A stretch of DNA of 64,000 bases from Halonatronomonas betaini (GCF_015666175.1 NZ_JADPIE010000004.1:198118-262117); one strand, 5' to 3'. Positions 24,125 through 33,251 are shown, counted from the stretch's first letter. The notes: generated by a model not told the origin, from the letters alone. Translations and numbers: made by a program.

Positions 24125-24286
24125 CACACCTTTCCAGATTTTATTTAAATGCTATTTCCAGTCTACCCTATTTTAATCAAAAAGAAAAGAGGGGGCAGGT
24201 GCATCGAAGCTTTTTTCTGAAAAAACTTATTATATCTGATATAATAGGAATAACTATTAAAAAAATAGAAGGAGCAGAGCATATAA

Positions 24287-25756
24287 ATGCTAAATACTAA
24301 AAATACTCCAGACGAAATTACTGACCCAGTAGAATTAAGAAGAAGACTTAAATCAGTAAAATCAGAGCTTAAGGCACTTGATACAATTTTAAATGAGGCC
24401 TATGAAGGCATCGTAGTTGTCGATAAAAATGGCTATATCACCAAATTCAATCAGGCCTATGAAAAATTTCTCGGCCTTAAAGAAGAAGAGGTTAAAGGTG
24501 AGTTTGTTGCCGATGTAATTGAAAATACCAGAATGCATCTTATCGTCCAGAATGGAGAAAAGGAGATCGGCCATATTCAGAGAATCCAGGGCAATGATAT
24601 GATCTGCCATCGTCTGCCTATTTTCGATGATGATGGCGAGACAATTCTGGGTGGGGTTGGCGTCGTGATCTTTAAAGATGTTAAAGAATTAAAATCTCTA
24701 AATCGTCGGATGGAAGTTTTAGAAGAAAAATTAAATAAACATAAAGGTGAGTTAAAAAGGCTCCAGGAGGCCAAATATTCCTTTGATAATATTCTTACTG
24801 TTAACTCCAGGATGAAATACTTAAAGAAGATAGCCAAAAGAGCGGCTGAAAATAATTCGGCAGTTCTTTTGGATGGGGCTACTGGAACTGGAAAAGAACT
24901 ATTTGCCCATGCAATCCATAAGGCAAGTTATAGAAAATTCGGCAGATTTATCAGAGTTAACTGTGCAGCTATTCCCTCAGATCTTCTGGAATCAGAGCTA
25001 TTCGGGTATGAAGAGGGGGCATTTACAGGGGCCAGTAAGGAAGGAAAACCTGGCAAATTTGAATTGGCCAATGGCGGAACCATCTTTCTTGATGAGATTA
25101 GCAGTCTGCCATTAAAGATGCAGGCCAAACTCCTTAGAGTTCTCCAGGAGAAGGAATTTACCAGAGTGGGGGGGACAGAGACAATTGAGCTGGATGTTCG
25201 GGTTATTGCCGCCAGTAATGAGAACCTGGAAACCAAGATAAAGAATAATAATTTCAGAAAAGATCTCTATTATAGACTTAATGTAATCAGGTTAAAACTC
25301 CCACCATTAAAGGAAAGAAAAGATGATATTCCGTTACTGGCCAGAAAGAAACTTAAAGATTTAATCTCTGAATTTGAAATTGAAGACCTGGAATTTGCCA
25401 GTGAAACCTTAGATTATTTGAAGGCCTATGACTGGCCAGGCAATATCAGGGAACTATTTAATGTAATAGAGAGAACGATAAATTTTGTTGAAGGAAGAGT
25501 AATCAAGCCAGAACATCTTCCGCCAATAATCAGCGAGCAGGCAAATCCTGTCGAACAGGTTTCTCTAAATAACCAGGACTTTCAATTTGGCGAAACATTA
25601 AATCTAAAAGACAATGTGGCCAGACTGGAAAAGGAATCAATCCAAAAAGCACTGGCCATGACAGGCTGCAATAAATCTAAAGCAGCCCGGTTATTAGGAA
25701 TTCATCGCACAAACCTATATGATAAGTTAGAAAAATATGACCTTAATTGTGATTAA
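24287..25756 (+). CDS. Sigma-54-dependent transcriptional activator (PAS-AAA+-Fis HTH)
   Basis: 489 residues. A PAS sensor domain (about 30-135) carries DKNGYITKFNQAYEKFLGL, followed by a coiled coil (about 136-160) and the sigma-54 interaction AAA+ domain. Walker A GATGTGKE is at 197-204, the sigma-54 contact loop GAFTGA at 244-249 and Walker B GGTIFLDE at 263-270. A Fis-type helix-turn-helix (NKSKAARLLGIHRTNLYDKLEKY) ends the protein. There is no receiver domain, so control is by a ligand or partner at the PAS domain rather than phosphorylation. A terminator and a -24/-12 promoter separate it from the 3-hydroxybutyrate operon downstream, its obvious target. GGAG precedes the ATG. Confidence 0.95.
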   Translation: MLNTKNTPDEITDPVELRRRLKSVKSELKALDTILNEAYEGIVVVDKNGYITKFNQAYEKFLGLKEEEVKGEFVADVIENTRMHLIVQNGEKEIGHIQRIQGNDMICHRLPIFDDDGETILGGVGVVIFKDVKELKSLNRRMEVLEEKLNKHKGELKRLQEAKYSFDNILTVNSRMKYLKKIAKRAAENNSAVLLDGATGTGKELFAHAIHKASYRKFGRFIRVNCAAIPSDLLESELFGYEEGAFTGASKEGKPGKFELANGGTIFLDEISSLPLKMQAKLLRVLQEKEFTRVGGTETIELDVRVIAASNENLETKIKNNNFRKDLYYRLNVIRLKLPPLKERKDDIPLLARKKLKDLISEFEIEDLEFASETLDYLKAYDWPGNIRELFNVIERTINFVEGRVIKPEHLPPIISEQANPVEQVSLNNQDFQFGETLNLKDNVARLEKESIQKALAMTGCNKSKAARLLGIHRTNLYDKLEKYDLNCD

Positions 25757-25781
25757 ATAAAAAATTATAGCCTCAAATTTT

Positions 25782-25810
25782 CTACACCCTGGACAGGGTG
25801 TAGTTTTTTT
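25782..25810 (+). terminator. Intrinsic terminator of the activator gene
   Basis: CTACACCCT (25782-25790), loop GGAC and AGGGTGTAG (25795-25803), then seven T. Confidence 0.92.
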
Positions 25811-25823
25811 ATACAATTTTAAA

Positions 25824-25883
25824 AGAGTGTATTAAAATAATACAGAATGCTATCATCGCCATTAATTCATAGAATTACACTCT
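25824..25883. promoter_or_regulatory. Candidate upstream activator sites
   Basis: The octamer AGAGTGTA (25824-25831) recurs inverted as TACACTCT at 25876-25883. The first copy runs into a perfect 17-bp palindrome, TGTATTA-AAA-TAATACA (25828-25844). The elements lie about 145-215 bases upstream of the sigma-54 promoter, the usual distance for enhancer sites of Fis-type activators. The rest of this 339-base gap (25757-26095) is AT-rich and holds only the activator terminator and the -24/-12 promoter. Confidence 0.5.
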
Positions 25884-26024
25884 ATAAAAAGCCAAGCTGT
25901 ATATAATAGCGACAATTGTTTGAAAATTTAAAGTAATAATATAATAAAGATAATATTTTCACTAAAAAGCCAGAGTCATTCTAATATCAGTAATCTTAAT
26001 TTTTTTTAGCAAAATTTAATCACC

Positions 26025-26040
26025 TGGCATAGAATATGCA
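26025..26040 (+). promoter_or_regulatory. Sigma-54 (-24/-12) promoter of the 3-hydroxybutyrate operon
   Basis: TGGCAT-6-ATGCA, with the invariant GG at 26026-26027 and GC at 26038-26039, exactly the spacing of the TGGCAC-N5-TTGCA consensus. It lies about 56 bases before the permease start and directly downstream of a sigma-54 activator gene. Confidence 0.85.
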
Positions 26041-26095
26041 TATTAATATAAGTGAGTATTAATAAGCAGCTTTATAAAATCGAGGAGGTTTGCAA

Positions 26096-27385
26096 ATGTC
26101 AGTATTAGGAATCGTAATAGGATTAATCGGAATTATGGTAGCATGTATGAAAGGTTTAAGTATTTTGATCGCAGCCCCAATCTTTTCAATGGTCGTCGCA
26201 GCTTTTGGCGGAATGGAACTACTACCTGCATTTATGGAAACTTACATGGGAGGCGCATCAGGTTACATAATGGATTTCTTCCCGATGTTCTTCCTGGGAG
26301 CAATCTTCGGTAAGATCATGGAAGATACAGGTGCCGCAGCAGCAGTCGGTAACTGGATAATCGATAAGATCGGTGCCGACAAAGCTATTCTTGCAGTCGT
26401 TGTAGCCTGTCTGGTCTTAACATATGGCGGTATCAGTCTTTTTGTTGTTGTCTTTACAATGTATCCTCTAGGCATGGCTATCTTTAAAGAAGCCAATGTG
26501 CCAAAGAGATTTATTGCCGGTTCAATTGCCTTCGGTTCATTTACAATCACAATGACAGCAATTCCAGGTTCCCCTCAGATTCAGAATATTATCCCGACAG
26601 AATTTTTTGGCACAGATGCCATGTCAGCTCCATTTTTAGGTCTGGCTGCAGCAGTAATAATCTTTATAGCAGGTTATACTTATTTGCAGAGAGAGCTTAA
26701 AAAGGCCTGGGCCAATGGTGAAAAGTATATAGAAGCAGAAGATGATAATTTTGGCGGCGAAGATCAGGAAGGCTTGCCGTCTGTTGCCCTTTCAATCATC
26801 CCTCTTGTTTCAGTGGTTGTTCTCTTAAATGTTTTTGAAATGAATATAAATGCAGCTCTTTTCTGGGGTAATGCAATTGCATTAATTTTACTCTGGAATA
26901 GATTTGAAGTTATCAAAGATGTTGCAGGTACATTAAATGAAGGTGCCAATGGCTCCCTGACTGCAATTATGAATACAGCTTTAGCAGTCGGTTTTGGCTC
27001 AGTCGTTCAGGCAGTACCTGGTTTTGATGTCCTGGTCGATGTATTAGGTGAAGTTACATTAGGCAACCCATATCTCTTTGGAGTAGTTTCAACTAATGCC
27101 CTGGCAGGTGCAACTGGCTCAGCTTCCGGTGGAATGAGTATTGCTCTAGAAGCTCTATCAGAAAGCTTCCTGGCCATGGGTGGACAGCCAGAATTATTAC
27201 ACAGATTAATTGCAATCGCCTCAGGTGGTTTAGATGTACTACCTCATAATGGCGCAGTTATTACACTATTAGTTGTCACAGGTTTAACCCATAAAGAGGC
27301 CTATAAAGATATATTTGTCGTAGCTTTACTTATTCCAGTAATTGTTGGCCTACTTGCAGTTATTCCAGCAACAATTATTGGATAA
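26096..27385 (+). CDS. GntP-family permease, probable 3-hydroxybutyrate (short-chain hydroxy acid) importer
   Basis: A 429-residue membrane protein with about 12 hydrophobic segments, of the gluconate:H+ symporter superfamily. Landmarks are the YGGISLFVVVFTMYPLGMAIFKEANVPKRF region, TMTAIPGSPQIQNIIPTEFFGT, and the C-terminal SGGLDVLPHNGAVITLL. First gene of the sigma-54 operon. The TTG at 26090 overlaps the ribosome-binding site region, whereas the ATG at 26096 stands seven bases after GAGGAGG and is preferred. The substrate is inferred from the downstream dehydrogenase, CoA-transferase and thiolase. Family members transport gluconate, 3-hydroxybutyrate and other hydroxy acids. Confidence 0.85.
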   Translation: MSVLGIVIGLIGIMVACMKGLSILIAAPIFSMVVAAFGGMELLPAFMETYMGGASGYIMDFFPMFFLGAIFGKIMEDTGAAAAVGNWIIDKIGADKAILAVVVACLVLTYGGISLFVVVFTMYPLGMAIFKEANVPKRFIAGSIAFGSFTITMTAIPGSPQIQNIIPTEFFGTDAMSAPFLGLAAAVIIFIAGYTYLQRELKKAWANGEKYIEAEDDNFGGEDQEGLPSVALSIIPLVSVVVLLNVFEMNINAALFWGNAIALILLWNRFEVIKDVAGTLNEGANGSLTAIMNTALAVGFGSVVQAVPGFDVLVDVLGEVTLGNPYLFGVVSTNALAGATGSASGGMSIALEALSESFLAMGGQPELLHRLIAIASGGLDVLPHNGAVITLLVVTGLTHKEAYKDIFVVALLIPVIVGLLAVIPATIIG

Positions 27386-27407
27386 TCACTAGAAAGGAAG
27401 ATTTCTT

Positions 27408-28241
27408 TTGGATATTTTAGAAAGTTTCATCAATGCAGCTCCCTTTATCAGCGAGCTGGTAACAGTAGATATAGCAATCGCAGTTACAGATAGAGAAAAA
27501 TATTTATCATATTGTCCTGGAGATGAGTTAAATCATGGCGTTCAAACAGGTCAGGAATTAAAGCCAGGCTCCCTGGTCGTCAGAGCCATGGAGGAAAACC
27601 GGAAGATAACAGAAAGAGTCGATGATAAAACATTATTCGGTTGCCGCTATATTGGAATCGCAATCCCTTTAAAGGATAGCACTGGCAATGTGGTCGGTTC
27701 AGTCTTTGCCGGTGAAAATACTGAACGGCAGGATTTAATCAATGAGATCTCCAATCACCTGACAGCCAGCTCATCAGATTTAAAAGAAGCAACCCAGGAT
27801 ATAGCCGAACAGGCCCAGGATCTTTCCAGTTCAGTCAATAAATTAAATCAGTATGCTGAACACTCGACTGCTGAGATGGATGAAATTGAAAAAGTGATTG
27901 GTTTTGTCAGAGAGATAGCCTCCCAGACCAACCTTTTAGGCTTAAATGCAGCCATTGAAGCAGCCAGAGTCGGTAAGGCCGGTCGTGGCTTTGGAGTTGT
28001 AGCAGATGAAATTAGAAAGCTTTCTAAAGAAAGTGATCAATCTCTGGAACAGATTACTGAAATTTTAAACTCAATAGAGGAATTAAGCTATAAAATCAAA
28101 GGTGTTACAGAACAGGTACAGGAAATTGCAGATAACCAGGCAGCGGTCATGGAAGAGACCGCCGCTTCAAGTGATGAGCTAAACGAAGTTGCCAGTAAGC
28201 TTGAAGCTCTGGCAGGAAATTTTAACAAAGGAGAGGAATAA
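27408..28241 (+). CDS. Soluble methyl-accepting chemotaxis protein
   Basis: 277 residues with no membrane segment. The N-terminal 110 residues form a compact PAS/GAF-like sensor (VDIAIAVTDREKYLSYCPG, FGCRYIGIAIPLKDSTGNVVGSVFAGEN). The remainder is a coiled-coil signalling hairpin whose tip reads IASQTNLLGLNAAIEAARVG followed by KAGRGFGVVADEIRKLS, the CheA/CheW-binding signature of chemoreceptors. There is no HAMP domain. It starts with TTG after AGAAAGGAAG and ends three bases before the CoA-transferase, so it is a full member of the operon. It would sense an internal metabolite of the pathway, such as the imported acid. The ligand is not deducible. Confidence 0.92.
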   Translation: MDILESFINAAPFISELVTVDIAIAVTDREKYLSYCPGDELNHGVQTGQELKPGSLVVRAMEENRKITERVDDKTLFGCRYIGIAIPLKDSTGNVVGSVFAGENTERQDLINEISNHLTASSSDLKEATQDIAEQAQDLSSSVNKLNQYAEHSTAEMDEIEKVIGFVREIASQTNLLGLNAAIEAARVGKAGRGFGVVADEIRKLSKESDQSLEQITEILNSIEELSYKIKGVTEQVQEIADNQAAVMEETAASSDELNEVASKLEALAGNFNKGEE

Positions 28242-28244
28242 ATT

Positions 28245-29807
28245 ATGGTTAGAAAAGATAAAGTTGTTTCAGTTGAACAGGCATGTCAGCTTATTGAAGA
28301 TAATTCAACAGTAGCAGTTGGAGGTTTTGTCGGTTTCGGTCATCCAGAAGAGATAACCAGCAATCTTGAGCAGAGATTTTTAGATGAAGGCAAGCCAGAA
28401 AATCTAACAGTCGTATATGCTGCCGGTCAGGGCGATGGCAGAGATAGAGGTATGAACCATCTGGCCTATGAAGGCCTGATCAAAAGAGTTGTCGGTGGCC
28501 ACTGGGGTCTGGCTCCAAAGCTTGGAACTCTGGTAATCGAAGAAAAGATTGAAGGCTATAATTTTCCCCAGGGAGTTATTACCCATCTCTTTAGAGATAT
28601 TGCTGCAGGCAAGCCAGGAACTATCACCCATGTCGGTTTAAAAACTTTGGCAGATCCAAGAGTTCAGGGCGGTAAGCTCAATGAAAAGACAACTGAAGAT
28701 TTAATCGAATTAATGGAGATAGATGGAGAAGAATATCTCCGTTACAAGCCATTTCCTATCGATGTTGCCATCATTCGGGGAACAACTGCCGATGAAAAGG
28801 GCAATATCACCATGGAAAAAGAAGCTCTAACCCTGGAATCATTACCGATGGCTCAGGCTGCCAAAAATTCTGGCGGAATTGTTATTGCCCAGGTAGAGAG
28901 AATTGCCAGCAATGAATCTTTAAATCCAAAGGATGTTAAAATCCCTGGACTTCTGGTAGATTATGTTGTTGAGACTGAAGATATGGATAATCACCATCAA
29001 TCCTTTGGCGAAGAATATAATCCTGCCTATACCGGTGAGATTAAAGTTCCACTGGGATCATTAGAACCATTACCACTTGATGAGAGAAAGATCGTTGCCA
29101 GAAGAGCAACTATGGAATTAGTTCCAGATGCAGTTGTCAATCTCGGATTCGGTATGCCAGAGGGAGTTGCAGCAGTCGCCTCTGAAGAAGGTGTCAATGA
29201 GGAGATGAAATTAACAGTTGAGGCAGGTCCAATTGGTGGAGTCCCAGCCGGTGGTTTAAACTTTGGAGCAGCAACCAATCCAGAGGCTATTATCGACCAG
29301 CCCAATATGTTTGATTTCTATGACGGTGGCGGAATCGATGTTGCATTCCTCGGTTTAGCCCAGGTCGATCAGATCGGTAATGTCAATGTCAGCCGGTTCG
29401 GCCCGAAAATAGCCGGTGTCGGTGGTTTTGTAAATATTACCCAGAATGCTGAAAAAGTTGTCTATTGCGGAACCTTTACAGCTAAAGGTTTAGAACTTGA
29501 ATTAACTGATGGTAAACTCAATATCAAGCAGGAAGGCGAAATCACTAAATTCATCAATGATGTTGAGCAGATTTCCTTCAGTGGTGAATATGCAATTGAA
29601 GAGGGTCAGGAGATTATTTATATCACTGAAAGGGCAGTCTTTGAATTAAATTCAAGGGGTCTGGTTCTTACAGAGATAGCCCCAGGTGTTGACCTTGAAG
29701 AAGATATCCTGGCCCAGATGGAATTTAAACCTGCAATCGCAGATGACCTTAAAGAGATGGATTCAGCCCTATTTAAACCAGAAAAGATGGGCTTAGAAAT
29801 TAATTAA
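28245..29807 (+). CDS. Acetate/3-oxoacid CoA-transferase, fused alpha-beta chain
   Basis: 520 residues, a single-chain family I CoA-transferase (YdiF/SCOT-like). The N-terminal half is the alpha-like domain ([17 protein letters not shown]). The C-terminal half is beta-like, with the catalytic Glu326 in [14 protein letters not shown] that forms the glutamyl-CoA thioester. The [16 protein letters not shown] segment is also typical. Likely reaction in this operon: acetoacetate plus acetyl-CoA or another acyl-CoA giving acetoacetyl-CoA. It lies between the chemoreceptor (3-base gap) and the SDR dehydrogenase. GGAGAGG precedes the ATG. Confidence 0.93.
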   Translation: MVRKDKVVSVEQACQLIEDNSTVAVGGFVGFGHPEEITSNLEQRFLDEGKPENLTVVYAAGQGDGRDRGMNHLAYEGLIKRVVGGHWGLAPKLGTLVIEEKIEGYNFPQGVITHLFRDIAAGKPGTITHVGLKTLADPRVQGGKLNEKTTEDLIELMEIDGEEYLRYKPFPIDVAIIRGTTADEKGNITMEKEALTLESLPMAQAAKNSGGIVIAQVERIASNESLNPKDVKIPGLLVDYVVETEDMDNHHQSFGEEYNPAYTGEIKVPLGSLEPLPLDERKIVARRATMELVPDAVVNLGFGMPEGVAAVASEEGVNEEMKLTVEAGPIGGVPAGGLNFGAATNPEAIIDQPNMFDFYDGGGIDVAFLGLAQVDQIGNVNVSRFGPKIAGVGGFVNITQNAEKVVYCGTFTAKGLELELTDGKLNIKQEGEITKFINDVEQISFSGEYAIEEGQEIIYITERAVFELNSRGLVLTEIAPGVDLEEDILAQMEFKPAIADDLKEMDSALFKPEKMGLEIN

Positions 29808-29829
29808 TAAATCCAAGGAGTGATAAATC

Positions 29830-30570
29830 ATGAGATTAAAAGAAAAAGTTGCAATCGTTACAGGTGGAGCATCAGGAATCGGTAAAGGTGTTGCAGAACT
29901 ATTCATTGAAGAGGGAGCAAAGGTTGTTGTCGCTGATTATGATGCTGAGACCGGTCAGGAAACAGCAGATCAATTGAATGAAAATGGAGAGGCTATCTTT
30001 GTTCAGGTTGATGTTTCAGATACCGAGGCAGCAGAAGCAATGGTAGAAAAGACAGTCGAAGAATTTGGCAAAGTCGATATTCTAATCAATAATGCCGGAG
30101 TCACAGCTGACGGTTTTCTTTCAAAGATGTCAGAGGATGCCTGGGATAAAGTTATCGATGTCAACCTAAAAGGAGTCTTTAACTGCTCAAAATTTGCAGC
30201 CCAGAAGATGATGGAATCTGATGGCGGGGTTATTTTAAATGCCTCCTCAGTCGTTGGCCTCTATGGTAATGTCGGTCAGACCAATTATGCAGCCAGTAAA
30301 TTTGGTGTAATCGGACTAACCAAAACCTGGGCCAAAGAACTTGCCGGTAAAGGCGTTAGAGTCAATTGTATAGCTCCAGGTTTCACCAATACAGAGATGC
30401 TTGATGCAGTACCGGATAAAATTTTAGATAAAATGAAAAATAAGACTCCAGTCGGGAGACTTGGCGAGATCGAGGATATAGCCAATGCCTATTTATTCCT
30501 GGCTTCAGATGATGCCAGCTTTATCAATGGCGCAATTCTGCCAGTCGATGGCGGTTTAGTCTTAGGTTAA
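29830..30570 (+). CDS. Short-chain dehydrogenase, probable 3-hydroxybutyrate / 3-hydroxyacyl dehydrogenase (FabG-like)
   Basis: A 246-residue classical SDR. The cofactor loop is TGGASGIGKG. Asp36 at the end of the second strand (VVVADYD) predicts NAD(H) over NADP(H). The catalytic set is Asn114 region, Ser139/140, Tyr153 and Lys157 (TNYAASKFG). PG and the end PVDGGLVLG are FabG-like. In this operon it would oxidise (R)-3-hydroxybutyrate to acetoacetate, or the CoA ester. FabG-like sequence alone cannot separate these substrates. AAGGAG lies nine bases before the ATG. Confidence 0.9.
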   Translation: MRLKEKVAIVTGGASGIGKGVAELFIEEGAKVVVADYDAETGQETADQLNENGEAIFVQVDVSDTEAAEAMVEKTVEEFGKVDILINNAGVTADGFLSKMSEDAWDKVIDVNLKGVFNCSKFAAQKMMESDGGVILNASSVVGLYGNVGQTNYAASKFGVIGLTKTWAKELAGKGVRVNCIAPGFTNTEMLDAVPDKILDKMKNKTPVGRLGEIEDIANAYLFLASDDASFINGAILPVDGGLVLG

Positions 30571-30595
30571 AAAATCAATTAAGAGGTGATATTAA

Positions 30596-31777
30596 ATGAC
30601 AATTAGTATAATAGGAACAGGCCATACCCCTTTTGGTCGTTTAGATGAATCATTATATGATCTATTGGAGAATGCAGGCAAAGAAGCATTAGACAGTTCA
30701 GGTGTGAGCGGAGAAGATATCGGTAGAATCTTTGTTGCCAATTACAGTGCAGGTAGTTTTAATAATCAGGAACATTTAGGAGCCTATAGTCTTGAGATTT
30801 CAGAGGATCTTAAATATACTCCAGCAGTTAGAGTTGAAAATGCCTGTGCCTCAGGTTCAGCAGCCATTCAGGCAGCAAAAGATGCCCTGTTATCAGGGGC
30901 CATCGATTATGCCCTGGTTGTTGGCGCAGAAAAGATGACCAGTCTGGATACCAAGGGAGCAATGAAAGCTCTATCCAAGGCCTCATACTGGCCAACAGAG
31001 GGTGCTGAAGGTATGACTTTCCCGGGTCTTTTTGCAGAGTTTGCTAAAGGTTATAAAGATCATCATGATCTATCTGATGAAGAATTAAGAGAGACCTTTG
31101 CCATGATAGCTGCTAAAAATCACCAGAATGCAACAGCCAATGATTTTGCTCAGATGCCCTGGGACTGCAACTATCAGGAGATCCTTGATTTAGAAGATGA
31201 TAAAAACCCGGTGATAGCATCACCATTAAGATTATATGACTGCTCACTGATTACAGATGGTGCAGCTGCAGTTGTTCTAACCAGAACAGAGCTGGCTAAA
31301 GAAAATAATCATGAGGCTGTTGAGATCACAGCTCTAACCCAGGTTACAGATTCTTTAGAGCTGGCTAAAAGAGCTGATTATGAATTTACTGCCGGTAAGA
31401 TGGCTGTTAAAGCAGCCTATGAAGAGGCTGGAATTACAGTTGAAGACCTGGATTTTGCCGAGGTCCATGACTGCTTTACAATTGCTGAACTCCTTGCCTA
31501 TGAAACTCTAGGATTAACAGAGGATGGCCAGGGTCGAAAAGCAATAGAAGAGGGCTGGACAGCTGCCGATGGCAAACTGCCTGTCAATCTTTCAGGTGGT
31601 TTAAAGGCCAAGGGTCACCCAGTTGGAGCAACAGGAGTCTCAATGGCTGCCCTGGCTGCCAGACAGCTTAATGGCAATCCAATTGGACTTGCCGCTGATA
31701 ATCCTGAGATCGGCTTAAGTTACAATGTTGGTGGCAGTGGAGCAACAAATTATGTTATCGTTTATCGCAAAATATAA
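30596..31777 (+). CDS. SCP2-type thiolase (acetyl-CoA acyltransferase)
   Basis: A 393-residue thiolase whose motifs match the SCPx/SCP2 branch rather than classical PhaA/AtoB. The nucleophile is Cys84 in VENACASGSAAIQAA, the HDCF block is VHDCFTIAEL, and the second active-site loop is GGLKAKGHPVGATG. In classical thiolases the NEAF motif replaces HDCF. It would cleave acetoacetyl-CoA to two acetyl-CoA as the last step of the operon. GAGGTG lies before the ATG and a strong terminator after the stop. Final gene of the sigma-54 unit. Confidence 0.9.
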   Translation: MTISIIGTGHTPFGRLDESLYDLLENAGKEALDSSGVSGEDIGRIFVANYSAGSFNNQEHLGAYSLEISEDLKYTPAVRVENACASGSAAIQAAKDALLSGAIDYALVVGAEKMTSLDTKGAMKALSKASYWPTEGAEGMTFPGLFAEFAKGYKDHHDLSDEELRETFAMIAAKNHQNATANDFAQMPWDCNYQEILDLEDDKNPVIASPLRLYDCSLITDGAAAVVLTRTELAKENNHEAVEITALTQVTDSLELAKRADYEFTAGKMAVKAAYEEAGITVEDLDFAEVHDCFTIAELLAYETLGLTEDGQGRKAIEEGWTAADGKLPVNLSGGLKAKGHPVGATGVSMAALAARQLNGNPIGLAADNPEIGLSYNVGGSGATNYVIVYRKI

Positions 31778-31806
31778 AGCTTTACCTTAAATTATATAAC
31801 TCCCTG

Positions 31807-31841
31807 AAAACCTCCCTGATTTTCTCCAGGGAGGTTTTTTT
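31807..31841 (+). terminator. Terminator of the 3-hydroxybutyrate operon
   Basis: AAAACCTCCCTG (31807-31818) pairs with CAGGGAGGTTTT (31827-31838), followed by further T. Confidence 0.92.
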
Positions 31842-31925
31842 ATCTAAAAAAAGGTCTAAACCAGATTCTGTAGAATATTATTTATAGAGCTAAAGCAATA
31901 AAATCAATAAAAAGAGGTGTTAAAG

Positions 31926-32768
31926 ATGGCCAGCAGGGTACCAACCAGAGTATTAGGTTCAACCGGTGAGGAAGTTTCTATCCTTGGACTTGGCGGTTAT
32001 CACATTGGACTTCTGGAAGAAAATGATTCGATTGGTTTAATTAGAGAGGCTATCGATCAGGGTATAACTTTTATGGACAATGCCTGGTGTTATCATAATG
32101 GACTCAGCGAAAAGCTAATGGGCAAAGCACTTCAGGACGGATATAGAGAAAAGGCATTTCTAATGACAAAAAATCATGGTCGGACAGTTGAAAGTTTTAA
32201 TAAACAATTAGAAGATAGCTTAAAGAGATTGCAAACAGATTATATTGATCTTCTTCAATTTCATGAGATAATAAATGAAGGAGAGCCTGCCAGAATCGAA
32301 AAAGAGAAAGTTCTGGAGGCAGCCCTTAAGGCTAAAGAAGCTGGCAAGATCAGGTATCTCGGTTTTACAGGTCATCGAGATCCCCATTATCACCAACAAA
32401 TGCTGGAATTAGATATTGATTGGGATACATTTCAGATACCGGTTAATATTCTTGACTATCATTACCGGAGCTTTCAAAATCAATTAATTCCCCAGGCAGA
32501 AGAAAGAGGAATCGGCGTAATTGGAATGAAAAGCCTGGCTGCAGGACGGATTTTTAATACCGATTTATCTGTTGAAGATGCAATAACCTATTGTCTTTCA
32601 TTACCTATTTCAACCCTGGTTAGCGGGATAGACTCATTCCAGGTTCTGGAGCAGAATTTAAAGATAGTAGAAAACTTTAAACCAGCTACAGAGGAAGAAC
32701 TTTACAGTCTGAGAACTAGAATAGAACCTGAAGCCTATAAAGGTCAGCATGAATATTACAAACATTAA
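31926..32768 (+). CDS. Aldo/keto reductase
   Basis: A 280-residue TIM-barrel oxidoreductase. The catalytic tetrad is visible as Asp in FMDNAWCYH, Tyr in the same stretch, Lys in LMTKNHGR and His in LLQFHEI. It belongs to the bacterial branch that reads LGLGGYHIG at the N-terminus. NADPH-dependent reduction of aldehydes or ketones is the usual activity. A GTG at 31917 overlaps AAGAGGTG, so the ATG at 31926 is taken as start. It heads an operon with a peroxiredoxin, AOR and a MoaD-like protein, suggesting aldehyde or redox stress metabolism. Confidence 0.9.
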   Translation: MASRVPTRVLGSTGEEVSILGLGGYHIGLLEENDSIGLIREAIDQGITFMDNAWCYHNGLSEKLMGKALQDGYREKAFLMTKNHGRTVESFNKQLEDSLKRLQTDYIDLLQFHEIINEGEPARIEKEKVLEAALKAKEAGKIRYLGFTGHRDPHYHQQMLELDIDWDTFQIPVNILDYHYRSFQNQLIPQAEERGIGVIGMKSLAAGRIFNTDLSVEDAITYCLSLPISTLVSGIDSFQVLEQNLKIVENFKPATEEELYSLRTRIEPEAYKGQHEYYKH

Positions 32769-32786
32769 TAAAAGGGGGTATCTGAT

Positions 32787-33251
32787 ATGGTAATTTCACC
32801 AGGGAATAATCCTAATGCAATTGTTCTGCCAGACCAGGATGGCAATGATATTTATATAAGTGATTATGATCAACAATATAAATTACTTTCTTTCCATCCA
32901 CTAGCCTGGACATCAGTCTGTGCCAATCAGATGACAGATTTAGAACAGTATTATCAGGATTTTATTGATAATAATACAATTCCTTTTGGTATCAGTATTG
33001 AGCCAGTGCCAACTAAAAAAGCCTGGGCCGAAGAACTTGGACTTGAGAATTTAAAAATATTATCAGATTTTTATCCTTTAGGATTTGCAGCCAGGATGAT
33101 GGGAGTATTTATAGAATATAGAGGTCATTCAAAACGGGCCAATGTTTTAATAAATCCGAAAGGAGAAGTTGTCTGGTCTAAAGAATACAAACCGTCTGAA
33201 AGACCTGATATCAAAGAAGTATTAGAGGAGGTTGAAAATGCAGGGAGTTAA
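32787..33251 (+). CDS. 1-Cys peroxiredoxin (AhpC/TSA family)
   Basis: A 154-residue thioredoxin-fold protein. The peroxidatic Cys45 lies in FHPLAWTSVCANQM, matching the PxxxTxxC motif. It is the only cysteine, so there is no resolving cysteine and an external thiol must reduce it. It resembles the AhpE/redoxin group. Co-transcribed with the aldo/keto reductase upstream (18-base gap), and its end overlaps the AOR start by 14 bases. Role: removing peroxides near an oxygen-sensitive tungsten/iron-sulfur enzyme is a plausible inference. Confidence 0.88.
   Translation: MVISPGNNPNAIVLPDQDGNDIYISDYDQQYKLLSFHPLAWTSVCANQMTDLEQYYQDFIDNNTIPFGISIEPVPTKKAWAEELGLENLKILSDFYPLGFAARMMGVFIEYRGHSKRANVLINPKGEVVWSKEYKPSERPDIKEVLEEVENAGS

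Noticed and set aside
24928-25236. Minus-strand frame inside the sigma-54 activator gene
   Set aside because: It is the complement of the conserved AAA+ domain, with no ribosome-binding site.
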